From Saccharina japonica (taxonomy: Eukaryota > Sar > Phaeophyceae > Laminariales > Laminariaceae): a DNA stretch of 64,000 nt. Shown here one piece after another: positions 10,735-23,600 of the stretch (its first letter is position 1; each line of letters opens with the position of its first letter). The position numbers and the translations under genes were made by a program. Under the pieces are notes generated by a model. It saw nothing but the letters and a program-made list of their open reading frames with translations, was not told the DNA's origin and did no database searches. The DNA lies in contig MEHQ01002986.1 in NCBI GenBank assembly GCA_008828725.1, forward strand, positions 1-64,000. The letters run 5' to 3'.

Positions 10735-12734
10735 GGTTGTTCCACGTCAACAATATTTGGTTTGGAGGCGTGAATTCAGCCCTCTCTGTAGGCGTTGGAT
10801 TGCGACAGCTAGAGCGGCTCCTGCATGGTTGGCGGGAAAGGTTTGGTGAAGATGCCGTGGCTTTTGAGTTTGTTGCACGATGATGGTTCATGGTTTCCGT
10901 TTGTCCCGGCTTGAATACTTAACTTTTGCCATGTTGAGTAAGAGGTAACCGGGTAGATTGGCGACTTAGCCCAAGGCTGGGATGGACCAGATTTACCCAC
11001 ACACCGCCAGGCCTGTAGTGTTGGGGTTCCCAAGACGAATAACAGGACGACGCTGCAATCAGGGATTCCAACGGTGGCTAAATCCATTCTAAAGGTTGTA
11101 GCCGACGTAACTGCCTTAGGCGAGATGTGGTGGTAGCGTCATGGAAGCAACACTATCCTAAGATTTCTGCCTGCCGCAGGTGAGCTACCTGTCACGTTAC
11201 ACCACAAATGTGGCTTTCAACAGAGATGAAGCATAGACGTTCAGGATAGTAGCCTTGGTCTTTGAATACTTTATAGGGTGTACAGCCCAGACGGCAGACC
11301 CGATGCTTCGGCCCCGTCATACCTGAGTTCCCCGTCATAGATTACGGCAAATACCATATGTGTTGAAATCATTTTGATTTAGCGACGGTAAAGGATTTGT
11401 TTTTTCGTTTTGTGTTATTTGTCGGTGCAGTGAATGTTCACCCGTGCATATTGTTACCCAGCAACCCGCCTGTTTTTTTATGCGTCGGGACACTGGTAGA
11501 GCCTTTCCCCTTGTTCTGGATTTAACACGCTGATTGTCTATTGCGGCATTTTCCTGGCTCATTTGTGTGGTCATTGTGACGTGACATAGACGTATGGGTG
11601 CTACCCATTCGTTTATTTCCGGTTCCCTGGTCCGGTATACCCACACGGGCACTATCCGTTACATGGTCCGGGTTCGACCCAAACCCCGCTCGGTGTCTTG
11701 GGCATGGTATTTCGTTACCAACGTGTCTTACTTGTCAGGACTATCTGACAATACCTCCGCAAACCCTCAACAAACGTAATCCTTTCAACGCAACATTAGC
11801 GCTGGGCTTCCAGTGCTTGCTACATGTGAGAACACGAACGTATACCTACCCAAAATCCCGGGTACCCGGAAACCCTGTAACCAGCGTCTCCCCGTTGCCA
11901 GCACGCCTGTAGCTATTTTTAGAAGTCCTTCGTAGTACGCCAGCGGTCCAGCGCAACATCACCTTTAAGTCTTACAGCAACTGCTATGCTCGTATACACT
12001 TGCACACTTTATTCATTGTTCAATATTTTATTTTTATAGGTGGGCGATTTCTGTTTGTTTGACCCCTCGGAGACCCTTTCACTCGAAAATTAGTGGAGCT
12101 TGTCGGGTGAGGATGGACTCTTTTCTAGCCATATATCACTAACAACAGCTCTTGAACTAAAGCGATTTATTCTAGATCCTTTCAGGGTTTGGTTTCTGTT
12201 TTGGCTCTGCAATACCTCTATCGTTTCTTGACCGTAGTTATTTGACCGTGATTATCTGACCCCGATGATATGTCGCCGCTTTTTTTACCGTTTTTCGCCG
12301 CCGGCGAACATTCGGCCTCGAGCAAGCCGCGAAATGCGCTCGCGGCGGTGCCTTCGTGCTTGTCACCCGCCGCTCCCTGCGAAGTATCGTGGGTCTGCTC
12401 CGTAAGCTTGGAGGGGAATCCCGCTCTGCGTGAAATAGGAAATCGTAAGAAATCGATATTCACTCGCTTAAAGACCAAGGTCTTTTTTTTCCAAGACGAA
12501 TAAAATCAACATGTGTCGATTGATCGTTTTCACGCTGAATGCGCACGAATAGTGGTCGACAAACCTTGCTTATTCTAGATGATTATTATTTCCGAATCTT
12601 GATTGTAATCATCATGACTCATACTCGGTACGTACAGCAGTACTAAACTCTTGATTCTCATTATCGGAGCAGGTCCAGCTTGAACTTCTGCAGCACACAG
12701 CAGCACAAGAGTCTGATCTAATATTTGAGAAAAA
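10735..12734. other. About 2 kb with no supported gene
   Basis: Similarity to the sequence beyond EsV-1-7 gene 2 fades within about 50 bp of the stop codon. The rest shows only short unconnected frames, the longest a 105-residue minus-strand frame at 11335-11652 with no recognisable motif. A 16-bp perfect palindrome (AAAGACCAAGGTCTTT) followed by T residues lies near 12471-12490; its meaning is unclear. Confidence 0.45.
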
Positions 12735-12996
12735 ATGCCGCCAGAGGAGGATGCACCCGTCGATGGAGAAGCCAAGCCGCTCAAGAAGAACGCTAAGAAG
12801 AAACCCAACTACGCGCAGCTTTTCTCTTCAGCAAAGGCGTGTAGACCTTCTGCTGACAACCCTCGGCCCACAACCTTTTACATTAGAGGATCTGGTGCTG
12901 GTTACGACATGGCTCGAAAACCGATGTGCTTGGAACGAGAAGGCATGCACTCACCGACACCGAACCCCGAGGCCAACCTTCGTGAAGTCGCTCGCC
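12735..12996 (+). CDS. Possible first exon of an unknown protein
   Basis: Translation from ATG 12735 gives an acidic then Lys-rich N-terminus (EEDAPVDGEAKPLKKNAKKK) followed by NYAQLFSSAK. Many codons in the first ~120 bases end in G or C, unlike the AT-rich surroundings, and AAAAATGCCG is a reasonable start context. The same frame runs into the (TAC)n microsatellite as poly-Leu, which is probably not translated; the real exon is more likely to end earlier at an unseen donor. No family recognised. Confidence 0.25.
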
Positions 12997-13208
<212 letters not shown>

Positions 13209-16200
13209 GCTGTACGTACTGCTGTGTTGCTGCTGCTGCTGCTACTGTGCCAATTCTGCTGTGCTGCTGCTAGAGGGTGTTAAAACGATATCATAGTGCA
13301 AAATGAAATCGCTTGCATTCTGTGTGGACGGTCCGGACCGATTGACCCGAAAACCATAATACGAGTACGTGGACATAAAGTCATCCGCACGCACATTTCA
13401 AAATTAAACGTACGACCTGAAAAAACTGCCAAAAACACAAAATATTTAGAAAATAGCTCAGATACCTGGTACACCGTACGCAGATACGCATACGACGTAG
13501 GCACAGTACGCAGATAGATATATGTGTACATTGCGATTTTTACCGGGTACGTATCAAATACCGGTACCGTCGTCACTCACGTGTTTAGTTTGGATTATGT
13601 GCTTTGCTCGTGGGATAGGCTCTCGGCGGGCGAATGTTCCTCCTTCGGCCGTCACCCCGCCACCACATGCACGGGAGAGGAGAGAACATGCAGCACAGCG
13701 ACTGCTTGAAGTGGGCCAAGGTATTGTAATATTTCTTGAGGGAGGTGTGGTTATTTAACCACCGCCACTCCTACTATTAATACTATACACTTTGTACTTT
13801 ATGTAGGTGATGCGGTGCCTAATTCTTCCGTTTCTTTGTACCTATCGTACACTGGTGTACGGTCTTCGCAGCCGTATAGCGCTCGTCCCAATAATCCTTA
13901 CTCCCTACTGGTGCCCGGCCGTTGGGAGCTGTGAACAACACAATCAACTACGACCTCTTCTCGCTGCCTCGGGATATCAAAGGATGGGGGATTTAGATCG
14001 AGGCTGGGGTTAGCCTTACAGTCGTTCAGACTTTTTCGGGTGTATTTGCTTCGGCGTGGTCCAGTACATTCCTCGTTCACACGCCGACGATGAAGAACTC
14101 TTGAGTTCGAGAAACGCTCATTGAAGCTCTAACCAAGGGTACTTTACCAGGTACCGTTCAACCCTTGAAGTTCTCAAAGTTTGCGTGATCGAAATTAAGT
14201 CTATCTTCCACTTTGCAGGCCCTCTTGACGACAGTAGACGGGGTCATATGTTATCTGGGCACCCGGGTAGACGGGAAACGCTGTTCATGCCTCATCGAAA
14301 GACGGGTTGTTAAAAACAAACTTCGAATCCAACGTCCAGACGTTGGCGGGTACCCGTTCGTGGCGGGCACTCGGCGAAGCGCACGCCCCTACAACGACGG
14401 GCATGTACTCCATTGTAACATGAATTATCGCATGTCGTATGTCATATGCACGCCGCGTCCACAGCAGTCTTTGCAAGTACTATGTTTCGTGGCTGGAAAA
14501 TGCATCGTGCGGCGAGGCACAACCACCGCATCACTGTATGTTGGACATAATTCGTTGTAGCTCGTTCGGTAAATGCTTTGGGAACCTCGTTTTTTCGCGG
14601 ATGGAACCCTTTCACTCAGAGCACGCGCGGTTCGCCTCGACATCTTTAACGAAACCATGACACTTGTAACCTTCGTTGCGCGCACGCCTCGGTATCTGGG
14701 TGAGTCAACCCACCCCAGTCAAGGGATCATTGTCGAGTACGATCAGGAAACGGAGTATAGGCAAACCCGTAGGCTGTGGCAGGACGTACACTATAGTCTA
14801 GTACATGTTTAGTTGTACGCGTTAGCACAGGGTGCTACCACGGTACGGACAGAAGCAACGAAAAAAAAGTCGCGGAGATGTCGAAAAAGTGGCTACTCTG
14901 GTGGGAATAGATAATGTTAAAAAATTGTTTGGAGTCCAATTAATGTTCGCCTTTTTTCTAAGCAAAGCCAGAATCCAGGGTTGTGGGGAAACTACTGACT
15001 TAGTATACGCGCCCACGGTCTGCGTTCACCACCTACCAGCGATGAAGTTAATGAGTATGAGAGTATCTTACCGCACGTAGTCCAAGCCCACTCCTGAAGC
15101 ACAAGAATAAGGATCTATTCAAATCGATTGGCGATTGGACAACTATAGCCCTTTTATTGAACCGGGCTGGGGCTCTATTGTTTAAGGCAGTATGCTACGA
15201 GCTGGTCAGACTGTAAAACTAAAATTCACTTAATTGGGGTTTTCGGAATCGTTTGGCAGTATTAGGACCTCATATTTGGCAACGACGTTCCTGGGTCTGT
15301 GGTGCGTTTGTTGATGTTGGAAATAGTAAAACCCGAGTTATTCTCGTCGAGAAATCCCGTATCGATTCCATCCCATCACGTGCGAGCATATATCGATACG
15401 AAAGTATATACGAAAGTACGAAAAATACGTTTGGCGGATGTTTCTGATACTTGGTGTGAGCGTTCCTTAGCGCAAGGGGAAACGATCGATACCATCGCCA
15501 CTGCTCAATTCGCGCTCCATCAAGAGATATTGCGTACATACGATCCTCATACAAATTTAAGATACTACGATGAACGACACCAAAAATGTTGTGCGCAACG
15601 CAGTTTTACGGATTTTGACCTGAAAGTTTGACACGTGATTCGTAGCGCATTTGTCTAGGCGTTCAAGTGGGAACCCAAGAAAACAAAAGTTTTTTTCAAC
15701 GTACATTTCGGTCGATTTCTAGGTGGGCATTTGACTCAAACGATCATAATTTTTCCTCGTCAACGTTTTTGTTTTGGGCTCCCGCTTGACCCGTTTCGTT
15801 ATGCCCGTTTCGGGCGCCATGCAAAATTCCACCTCATAAATAGGAAACTGCGCTGCACAAATCCATTTAACTGTCGTGACTGGGTCTCAGCCCGACCAGC
15901 TCGTAGAGCCGCTCGTTCTGCCTGTAACCCCTGTCCAACCACTAATGGCAGCAACCCGAACCAATGATTCCAAACCACCTATTGGCCGTCAAACTCCGGT
16001 CAGCTAAACGTCATTACTGCAGAGGAGCTGAGCCCAAGCGTACCAAACGATATTCCGCAAAGACCCTCCTGCGTTGGACCATGAGGCCTCTTCCCATGAG
16101 ATCCATGCTTTTCGTACTCGTCGGAGGTTGACGGAAATACGAAAGGTAATTGGTACTGGCTTGTTCACCTTGGCCCCAACCAAGTGTTTTCGAGGGAATA

Positions 16201-16449
16201 TGACAGGAATACACCTGGCAATCGCAGTGAATCAATCATCGCGCTGCATCAACTGGAGGCCTCCAGGTACGACAAAACATTAGTTGACTGGGTCCATTCA
16301 AACATAAAAAATATAAGATCCACTCCTCTTGCTTTTTCGGCGGCTTTATGTTGCCCTCATGAAGGTTGGCCTGACTGGGCGCATTGCTGATGTCAGCGTT
16401 TACACGGGACAAACAAATCACTTTAAAAGCTGAGCTCACCCCCTACCCT
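13209..16449. other. About 3.2 kb with no supported gene
   Basis: No frame has a recognisable domain. The more coding-like stretches are 13296-13517 (+, with CILCGRSG near its start), 14213-14560 (+, 115 residues), 15299-15631 (+, 110 residues) and 16184-16390 (+, 68 residues). None has a paralogue in the window or a clear splice context. They may be exons or transposon debris. Confidence 0.4.
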
Positions 16450-16453
16450 TTAA

Positions 16454-17405
16454 AGGGTCCCTTCGGTATTTGAAAAAAAGAGTACTTGAGACAGGGGCGC
16501 CCGAAAGGTATTTTTTCGACACCTAATACTCTAAGATGGTGGGAATTGAAAAACAACGGAAGCACTCTGATGGCTGCACTCTTTAGCACAAAACATTTTT
16601 TTCTTTTGTTTTTCCAAAAACCAATCAGGTTGTTTTAAAGACCCCCCCGGGGGGGGTCTTCAAAACCAAGTAATTGGTTTTTGTAAAAAATCGGAAAAAA
16701 AGTTGTTTTTTGCTAAGTTATCCAGCGATCACAGTGCTCCGATTGTTTTTCTATTCTGATCATTTCAGATACTTAGGTGTCGAAAAACAAGTTCTGCGGC
16801 CCCCCCTGTTCGAGTTTTGAAAAAATATATAGTTTTCTTTTTTTTTACACCAGCAATACTCATTCTGGTATAATAACACCCTATCAGTACGCGTACTCTT
16901 TACGGAAAACGGCATAGCTCCAGTTCTGATGCTCAGACCTTCGACCGGCCAACGTATAGCTTGTTCGGTATAGTCTCGAGGAGGTATTGGGGCTCTTGGA
17001 TCTGCAAGGGAGGGCAAACATGTTGTGATTGCATCACGAAACGAAAGTGCTCCGCAGCAAGATTTCGATTGTTTCGGAGCTCCTGTTTGGTATCTACACT
17101 CTGCTGTGGCCACTTAGGACGCTACGGACGGTCGAACTAGAAGCTCAGGTACATTCACCTACTAGTGCTCGGCGGTCTCGCCGAAAATGTGAGTCAAACA
17201 GTAGCCGGATACACTGCTTTTTTCAAATTAGTCTTGGGTACCAGGCGTATGGCGAGTCGTTTTCGAGTAAAAGGCACGTTTCGTGATGAACAAGGCGTCT
17301 GATCGATATGCCTTCTGAGACACAAATGTTGACCATGGTCTAGGAACGCCCTTTTTTCGTAATTGAGAATTGCTTTTCCGATGAGAATGAGACTTTTCCT
17401 TTGGG
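16454..17405 (+). mobile_element. Truncated TTAA-type element D2
   Basis: The left end AGGGTCCCTTCGG follows TTAA (16450-16453) and matches the left end of D1. After a nested MITE, the region 16860-17400 aligns with 8365-8935 of D1, for example around 'AGCTTGTT' and 'CTGTGGCCAC'. No right terminal repeat was found, so the right end is truncated or too diverged and 17405 is approximate. No coding capacity. Confidence 0.6.
16492..16808. mobile_element. hAT-like fold-back MITE nested in D2
   Basis: A 317-bp inverted repeat centred on the perfect palindrome GACCCCCCCGGGGGGGTC near 16650. The ends read CAGGGGCG... and, on the other strand, CAGGGGGG..., the CAGGG start common in hAT elements. Both arms share TTTTTCGACACCTAA. 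D1 has no such insert at the equivalent point. Flanks (TTGAGA left, TTCGAG right) could be a decayed 8-bp duplication, which is uncertain. No coding capacity. Confidence 0.55.
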
Positions 17406-18164
17406 CACACAAAAAAGCTCCAAATATGTGTTCGCCGTGGTGACATGTGGAGTGATGTTATAAAGTTACCGAGCCTATACGCCGTATGTCCAGCACAGCC
17501 GTACGTCGGTAGAAGTGCCACACCGCACCATCAGGACAGGACGCCATTGCCAAACACTGCTGTTCTGTTTCTGTTCTGTATTATTCTGTGCAGATGTCCT
17601 CTTCTCTTGGAGCCTCGGTAGTGCTTGCTGCTGCCAATGTACCTTTTAGCTGGTACTACAACAGTACGATAACACTTTTGATTCATTGCAACATCGGGAC
17701 TCGCGGTGCAGTATACGGTTGTAGTAGACTGACAGCCTTGGCTTCGTTCACAATAGCACATGCAACCGTGACTCGTACGCCCACGCCGATATGTGCGAAA
17801 CACCACGCTGCTACCTGCTGCAGCTGCATGCCTTCCAAAAACACAGGTATGTTGGCGTGTGACAGCCTCAAAAGGACAGGTTTGTTCATACACGCAGTAT
17901 CAGCCTCCGCTACCGGAGTGTCAAAGAACAAACCGTGGTTTATTGTACCTAAGAGAATTTGGCATGTCAGCATCGGGGATCGGGGATCATAGAATGGTAA
18001 ATGTATTTGGGGCACTGGGACCCTAACTAGCCAGTACAGTAGTAGTATGTAACGAGCACACGCGTTGGCACACCTACGCCGGCCACCAGCGAGTCAGAGG
18101 GATGTCTTGCGGGAAAAGCAGGAAGACATCCGGAAGTCGGTTGGCTAGCCAACGAAGACTGACG
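17406..18164. repeat. Spacer with a duplicated piece of the EsV gene 2 tail
   Basis: About 55 bp at 17812-17870 (the words 'CAGCTGCATGCCTTCC' and 'CACAGGTATGTTGGCGTGTG') is a near-perfect direct copy of 18170-18226, which spans the stop codon of EsV-1-7 gene 2. The copies lie about 357 bp apart. The remainder holds only short unsupported frames. Confidence 0.6.
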
Positions 18165-18217
18165 CTTGAGCAGCTGCATACCTTCCGAAAACACAGGTAT
18201 GTTGGCGTGTGACAGCC

Positions 18218-19123
18218 TCAAAACGAACACTCAGCTTTAACATCAACCAACGTGCCTCTTGCAGCGTGGCACGGTGGACTAGGCAAAAGTATCTTCCCAT
18301 GAGCCGTAACGGTGGTGCAGACAAGTCCACCTATAAGCCGCCCGTGGTCCGGGCAGTGAGTGGGCTGCTCCCCTGTGACTCCCCACCGGGATTCCTTGCC
18401 GCACCCCTCAAAGTTACACTTTACTCTGAAGTTTAAAACCGGACCGTCCACGATATCGTCCCGATGGCGACGGCATACAGTGGGTGCACCATCCGCCGGC
18501 CCACCCCAAACCTTCCGCCTCGTGCAGCCGATATGCGAACACTGCTCTGTGTAGTTTACGCGAACCATGCCGTCTTCAGCATGTGTCTTGCAGTATGCTG
18601 CCCTCTTACTGCCTTCAGTATTGAACAACGGCCGTTTCATGCAAGAGTTATGTGAGCAATGTCTGTTGTAAACATCCACCATGCCGTCTTCAGCATGTTG
18701 CTTGCAATACACCGCTGTCTCATTCCCATATAAATTGAAGCTGGGAATTTTAGTGCAGGCGTCGTATGCGCATTGTCTGTGGCTCACGTTCACCATACCT
18801 TCGGCAGCATGTTGCTTGCAGTACGCCGCCCTCTTACTACCTTGAGTACTGAACACCGGATGTTTTGTGCAAGAGGTATGTGAGCAACGTCTGCTGCAAA
18901 CGTCGATCATCCCATGTCCAGCATGCGTCTTGCAGTACTCCGCCCTCTTACTGCCTTCAGTATTGAACAACGGCCGTTTCGTGCAAGAGGCATGTGAGCA
19001 ACGTCTGTTATTAACATCCACCATGCCGTCCTCAGCATGCGTCTTGCAGTATGCCGCCGGCCTATTTCCTTTCACGTTGAAGGTCGGTCGCCTCGTGCAA
19101 TTGCCATGTAAGCAACGCACCAT
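18218..19123 (-). CDS. EsV-1-7 domain (cysteine/histidine-rich repeat) protein 2
   Basis: The 301-residue protein has seven C-x4-C-x(15-16)-C-x2-H units, starting at Cys4, 42, 80, 118, 156, 195 and 236. It is the paralogue of the protein at 9709-10734, which has eight; one central unit was lost here or gained there. The C-terminal parts align throughout (both contain CSH.GCTR, DDIVDGPV, FEGCGK.SRWG and THCPDHGR). Both genes stop at the same TGA, inside what would be another unit (C-S-F-stop-G-C). The ATG sits in AGCGAGAATGG, directly after a possible splice acceptor CTACAG. The frame is intact although the flanks carry many indels, which suggests selection on the protein. Function inferred only from family membership. 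Confidence 0.9.
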   Translation of the reverse strand: MVRCLHGNCTRRPTFNVKGNRPAAYCKTHAEDGMVDVNNRRCSHASCTKRPLFNTEGSKRAEYCKTHAGHGMIDVCSRRCSHTSCTKHPVFSTQGSKRAAYCKQHAAEGMVNVSHRQCAYDACTKIPSFNLYGNETAVYCKQHAEDGMVDVYNRHCSHNSCMKRPLFNTEGSKRAAYCKTHAEDGMVRVNYTEQCSHIGCTRRKVWGGPADGAPTVCRRHRDDIVDGPVLNFRVKCNFEGCGKESRWGVTGEQPTHCPDHGRLIGGLVCTTVTAHGKILLPSPPCHAARGTLVDVKAECSF

Positions 19124-20409
19124 TCTCGCTGTAGATCAAGGCAGCGGCGGCGATGTTGAAAAGCATAGATAAGCTTAGATGAGGAGGTGGACAGAACAAT
19201 GCTACTATGTGCTTGCGCGGCACACCTGTCAATCGTGCACCAAACAATAGTCATAGAGGGGATCTCAGAGTATCGCAATCATGAACTGTCGGTTGGTCGA
19301 GTGTGAACATGTGGTCGGCATACATAGAGTAGTGTGGAACGCAAGGGGGCCGAGGAACAGCGGTTTTGTGGCATGTGATACGGGCAAGAATTGTGTCAAA
19401 ATGAAAAACCGTACACGTACACGTACGTAAGTGTGACCAAGTAGTGGTTGAGGGGACCGTTTTTGAACGTATATCATGTGCTTGCGGTCGTCTATACCTA
19501 CGTGGATGTTGCTCTATTACAACCGTTGTTATGAAAGCAAAAACAACGCGATATACATGCATTGCCACAGCACGATCGTTAGGCGCAACACGAGAGACAG
19601 CAGCACACAAAAACAAAGAAACGCCTTTATGGAGTTGGGCCGTGGTAGCGAGACCGAATTGAAGAAACTGTGCCCCATCAGGCTTCGTTTTACACATGAT
19701 ACTGCTGGTTGACCGCAACAGTGTTATCTTCATTATACTCTTTCGGAGGAGGTGGGCGAACCTTAAGTCGCCGTAGGGAATTTAACCGCTTGAGCGTAAG
19801 ATCGACGAACAATACCTGGCGATAGTTAAAAGCCAAAACATGTACCGAAGAAAAAGCGCTACCGAGATAAGGTGATTGCTAACTCCCAGCCTACTTCAAA
19901 CATCGGGCACGTATACATACCTGGTACGTAATACATGCATATATCACTCGCAAGGTCGCCACATTTGTATGGCAGGGGGGGTAGCTATGACTGGCACGTT
20001 GTCTTGGCACATATCGAGAAAACACCACCTGCTTCTACTGTAGCCCCGTCATCTATGGATTCGGAACAAAATTAGGGGTTACATTCCTGAAATGTGTGAC
20101 ATAACTCATAAAAACCAGGAACGAAATTCCAGGTGTTAACCGACAATCGAAAAACTAGCAAAATAAGTATGACTGTCGAGGAGTCTCTTGGCTGCGCATT
20201 TCGAAAGGAATAAATGGCAACGAAAAATTAATTTCAAATGTGACATATGGTACCATTTGGATGTAGTTCATCATCAGAAAATATCATCAGTAGAATTGGA
20301 AGGTCGTTGGAAGACACATGATAGTGCACTAAAAACTGACGACTTCAAGTGGAAATCTTGCGCTGTTGTAGGAGGGGGGATGTTGTGCAGATTGCAGGCT
20401 TTTGGGGAT

Positions 20410-20600
20410 GGTACTTTGACCGCGATCAATCTCCAGGCTAAATGAGTATGTCTAGAGCTCGCCGGCTGTTCTTGGCACATTTGCGAGATTATGTTCCATG
20501 ACTGATACAAAGTACGTACATGCCTGAATCATCCACCTCCCCATCTCCGATTGGCTCGTCGTGTTGTGACATGTATAATTCAGAGTTGTGGGGGTACCGC
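20410..20600 (-). pseudogene. Broken copy of the conserved H-unit 3' frame
   Basis: On the minus strand the frame SELYMSQHDEPIGDGEVDDSG, then YVL.I.HGT, matches the open frame at 63632-63892 in H3. Here a stop follows HGT, the same frame goes on with RKCAKNSRRALD, and further stops come soon after. The agreement is at protein level with conservative changes, so the segment was probably coding once. Product unknown. Confidence 0.4.
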
Positions 20601-23600
20601 GAGGTTAAAAACGACAAATTGCCCTAGGTTTCATTTTACCCAACGAGGGTGAGTAGAAGCCTATGCTACGCCGTCTACAACTTGGATGGACCACGCCCCC
20701 CCTCCCTCTTCCGCGATGTTTTGGCCACTGACGGTCGGCGGCCGTAAAGCAATACATCAGTTGGCGGCACTGTTGTCCAGTAACGGACAGCCACCAAGGA
20801 ATCCCCAAGTCCCAACTAGGTGTATCAAGCTTATAGCCGCACACCTGTGTATCCGATATCACGGTGGGTGCTGCGATAGGTCTGGCACGTTAGAAGCTTT
20901 CGTTCCATACTAACCGGGATCGTAAGCGGAGGACCTACCCCAGAATGATTCTGTATAAATTTACAACTTATTTCTTAACGTACGCAACCAAGGTCACTAT
21001 GGATCGGTATGTTGTCATTCCGTTTACTTTTTTATTCCGTCTTCAGTAGGCTTGAGAGCATCTCGAAAAAAATCTTTACAACCAATCCGGTACATCCCTA
21101 CCGTAGCATGCATACTAACCCCCAAAGTTTCTATATATTAATATATTTTCGTAATATCTATCTTCCGGGCGGCACCGGGTCCGTACTGTCTGCCTGCTCT
21201 ATACTGTGTTGACGGGTGGGGTCTGCATGAAATCATATTGAGAAAGGTTGCCATGGCAACTGTTATGGAGCTCTCAGAGCTTTGCGACGAAGTGGCGGGG
21301 GGTGTCACGAAGAAATGATGAGTGGCCATGAGGTGCATGCAATTTCACTATGTAAAGTGAGGTGCAACTACAGTAGTTCGCTACGCAAGTCCACCGACGG
21401 CCATTTGGTGCAGCGCTAGTCGGTCGGCCGCCGCGCGGCACCCTCATGCCCGCCTTATCCCTTCCAATGATAATGTCATGTCGGTACATAGCTACCTTCA
21501 AGTGACTAGTGGACAGTTCGTTGTCCAATTAGGTAGAGTTGATGGGACAGTCACGGGATGTCATGGGTCTGCCGTGTTACTGCGGTGGGACTGCGACCAC
21601 AATGCCAGAAAACGTGCAATCGATGCGTCATGTAGATTGCGGCAAAAAAAAGGAATGGGTACTGCTGCTTTACAGTTAAACTGCCGGAAGAACGGCTTTG
21701 GGGTATGAAATCATGGAAGTCCTCGGGGAAACCCAGGTGGGAAGCACTAAAAAAAACAAACATCTGTTTCAACGCAATGCAGCAAACTTATGCCTCACAC
21801 GCTGTAAGACCGGGTCCGTCGTCATCTTAGCCAACGCAAGGAAGACATTAAGCACGAATAAAACCGTGCAACGAGGTAGGTTTTTAGGTCAGAGGGAGGA
21901 AAGAAGCAACCACATGCTGAAAGTTATCAGTGACGGCCTGATCACTCACCAAACACACAAATCAAACAAGACGCGTGCTACGGGATACGTAGCATTTCTT
22001 GGCTGAAACAGATTATGAATGATTATGCTCCCCAACCGAAAATCGTCGTGCTTTCACTCTTGGGTTGCAACAATTTTCATGGTGTACTTGTGGTCGTGGG
22101 ATATTTTCCTCGAGTGGAATTTTATTCTCCTAGAAATAACACGTTTGGGTGACATATGGAGCTCTTTAAGTGAGGAGCTGAGAAAATGCATGGTGCACCT
22201 CTACCGTAGTATGCGTCACAACACGCATGGGAAGCACGGATAGAGGGGAGGCCCCAAGTCGGGGAATCCCGTCGTTGGGAAAGGATTGTCCTAAAAACGG
22301 CAAACATATCGTAGCAGGGTACGTCCATGAAACAAACACAAGGCTTTAAAGAATCCCGAGACTGGAAGCGACCGTCGCCTGTTCGCGTAAATTACTTGTA
22401 TATTTAGGGGACAGTGGGAGAGAGTTTCCGGTGAAACGCGAGTGCTTTTAAGCGTAGGGCTGTCAACTGGGTTCCTCATCCTTGACACGCCCATGAACTC
22501 GCCGTTAACACAAATGCTGCCGATATAAAGCAATATAAAAAACCGTGCCTAAGAAATATGACACCTTCACTAAATGTGGAATATGTTACTGCAAATATTG
22601 AAGGGGCTGGTACACCACAGAAAACGTCGTCTCGGCAGCTGTATGACCATGTAATGCGTAGGGGACGGTATTGTAATGCTTGAACATGAACCTTATGGCA
22701 GCTACAAAGGGCCAGGTTGCGGTCGCAGAAAAAGCAGGAAGTGTCATCCCTACGCATCATCAGCAGCAGGGGCATGGCGATCGACAGGCAAAACATTGAT
22801 GTCAATGGCAGTTAGCTTCTATCCGATCTTGATTAAGAAGCCTGTCTCAATCGCTCAAACAATATAGTGGCGCATCACGCATTCGTCTTATAATATACCA
22901 CGCGGACCTCAGGCCGTCTCAGTGGAGCAGGACGTTAGCATCAATGTTTCGGGGTAAAACAGAAAAAATCAGTTCCTTGCCAGTTGTGGCGACTTCGAAT
23001 GCCCAGAGCACGCGCCACATAACTCGGCTGTGGCCCAAACTCAATATAAGCGTCCACGCGCGCCTACAGTGTGCCCTGCGGCTGAGAGCAAGAGAAACGT
23101 CCCGCGTCTGGAAGATGAAACAATTAAGATGTCCAAAATATGTATATTTGATCCATTCATGAATTAGTAGCTGCCCGATACATGCCACTATACGTGCTTC
23201 ACTGCAATATATATACAAGGGGCTTGATCAGCGACCTGGACGGCCAACTGTTGCCACGCCGGATTATCCCCAAAGGTTTAACATCGTGTCTGCCAAGCGC
23301 AAGTCAGTAACGTCAAGAGTAGAAAGTGTTCTATTTACACGCTAGTCATACGGAAAATGGCAGTGACTGTGGTCTTCCATGTCGTCATATACGATCGTCG
23401 GTTGAATATCTGACACAGGTTTTATACAGTGTACTTCGCCGGGAGGCCTGCATTGGCATTGGCCGCCGACTCTCTTCATTCTCACCACGGCAAAAGCGTT
23501 GTGAGGTATAGTTGAGGTCACTCGCAGTACCAAGAGATAAGAGTGGTCGAAAACATGCCCACGAAGGATAAGAGTGACTGCCTGCACAGATGCTCCCGGG

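Larger units (their letters stand above)
3453..10760 (+). repeat. Long repeated unit, copy H1 (carries EsV-1-7 gene 1)
   Basis: The segment 3453-7200 aligns colinearly with H3 (54138-58420). Checkpoints are 3453/54138, 4020/55450, 5050/56460, 6120/57575 and 7180/58400. From about 7210 it aligns instead with the reverse complement of H2 at 20350 and continues through 7330/20250, 7600/19970 and 7775/19795 into the EsV-1-7 gene (9709-10734 versus 19123-18218). H1 therefore lacks the ~5.5-kb block present in H2 (about 20.4-25.6 kb) and H3 (about 58.4-63.9 kb). A 1234-bp mobile element interrupts it at 7779-9012. Identity varies by eye from about 65 to 90 %. The left limit is where similarity to H3 begins; the right limit is where similarity to H2 fades after the EsV stop codon. 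The class is unknown: no transposase, reverse transcriptase or terminal repeat was seen. Confidence 0.75.

Noticed and set aside
12471..12490. Bacterial-type terminator (palindrome plus T run)
   Set aside because: The window is eukaryotic; a 16-bp palindrome with T residues is expected by chance in AT-rich DNA.
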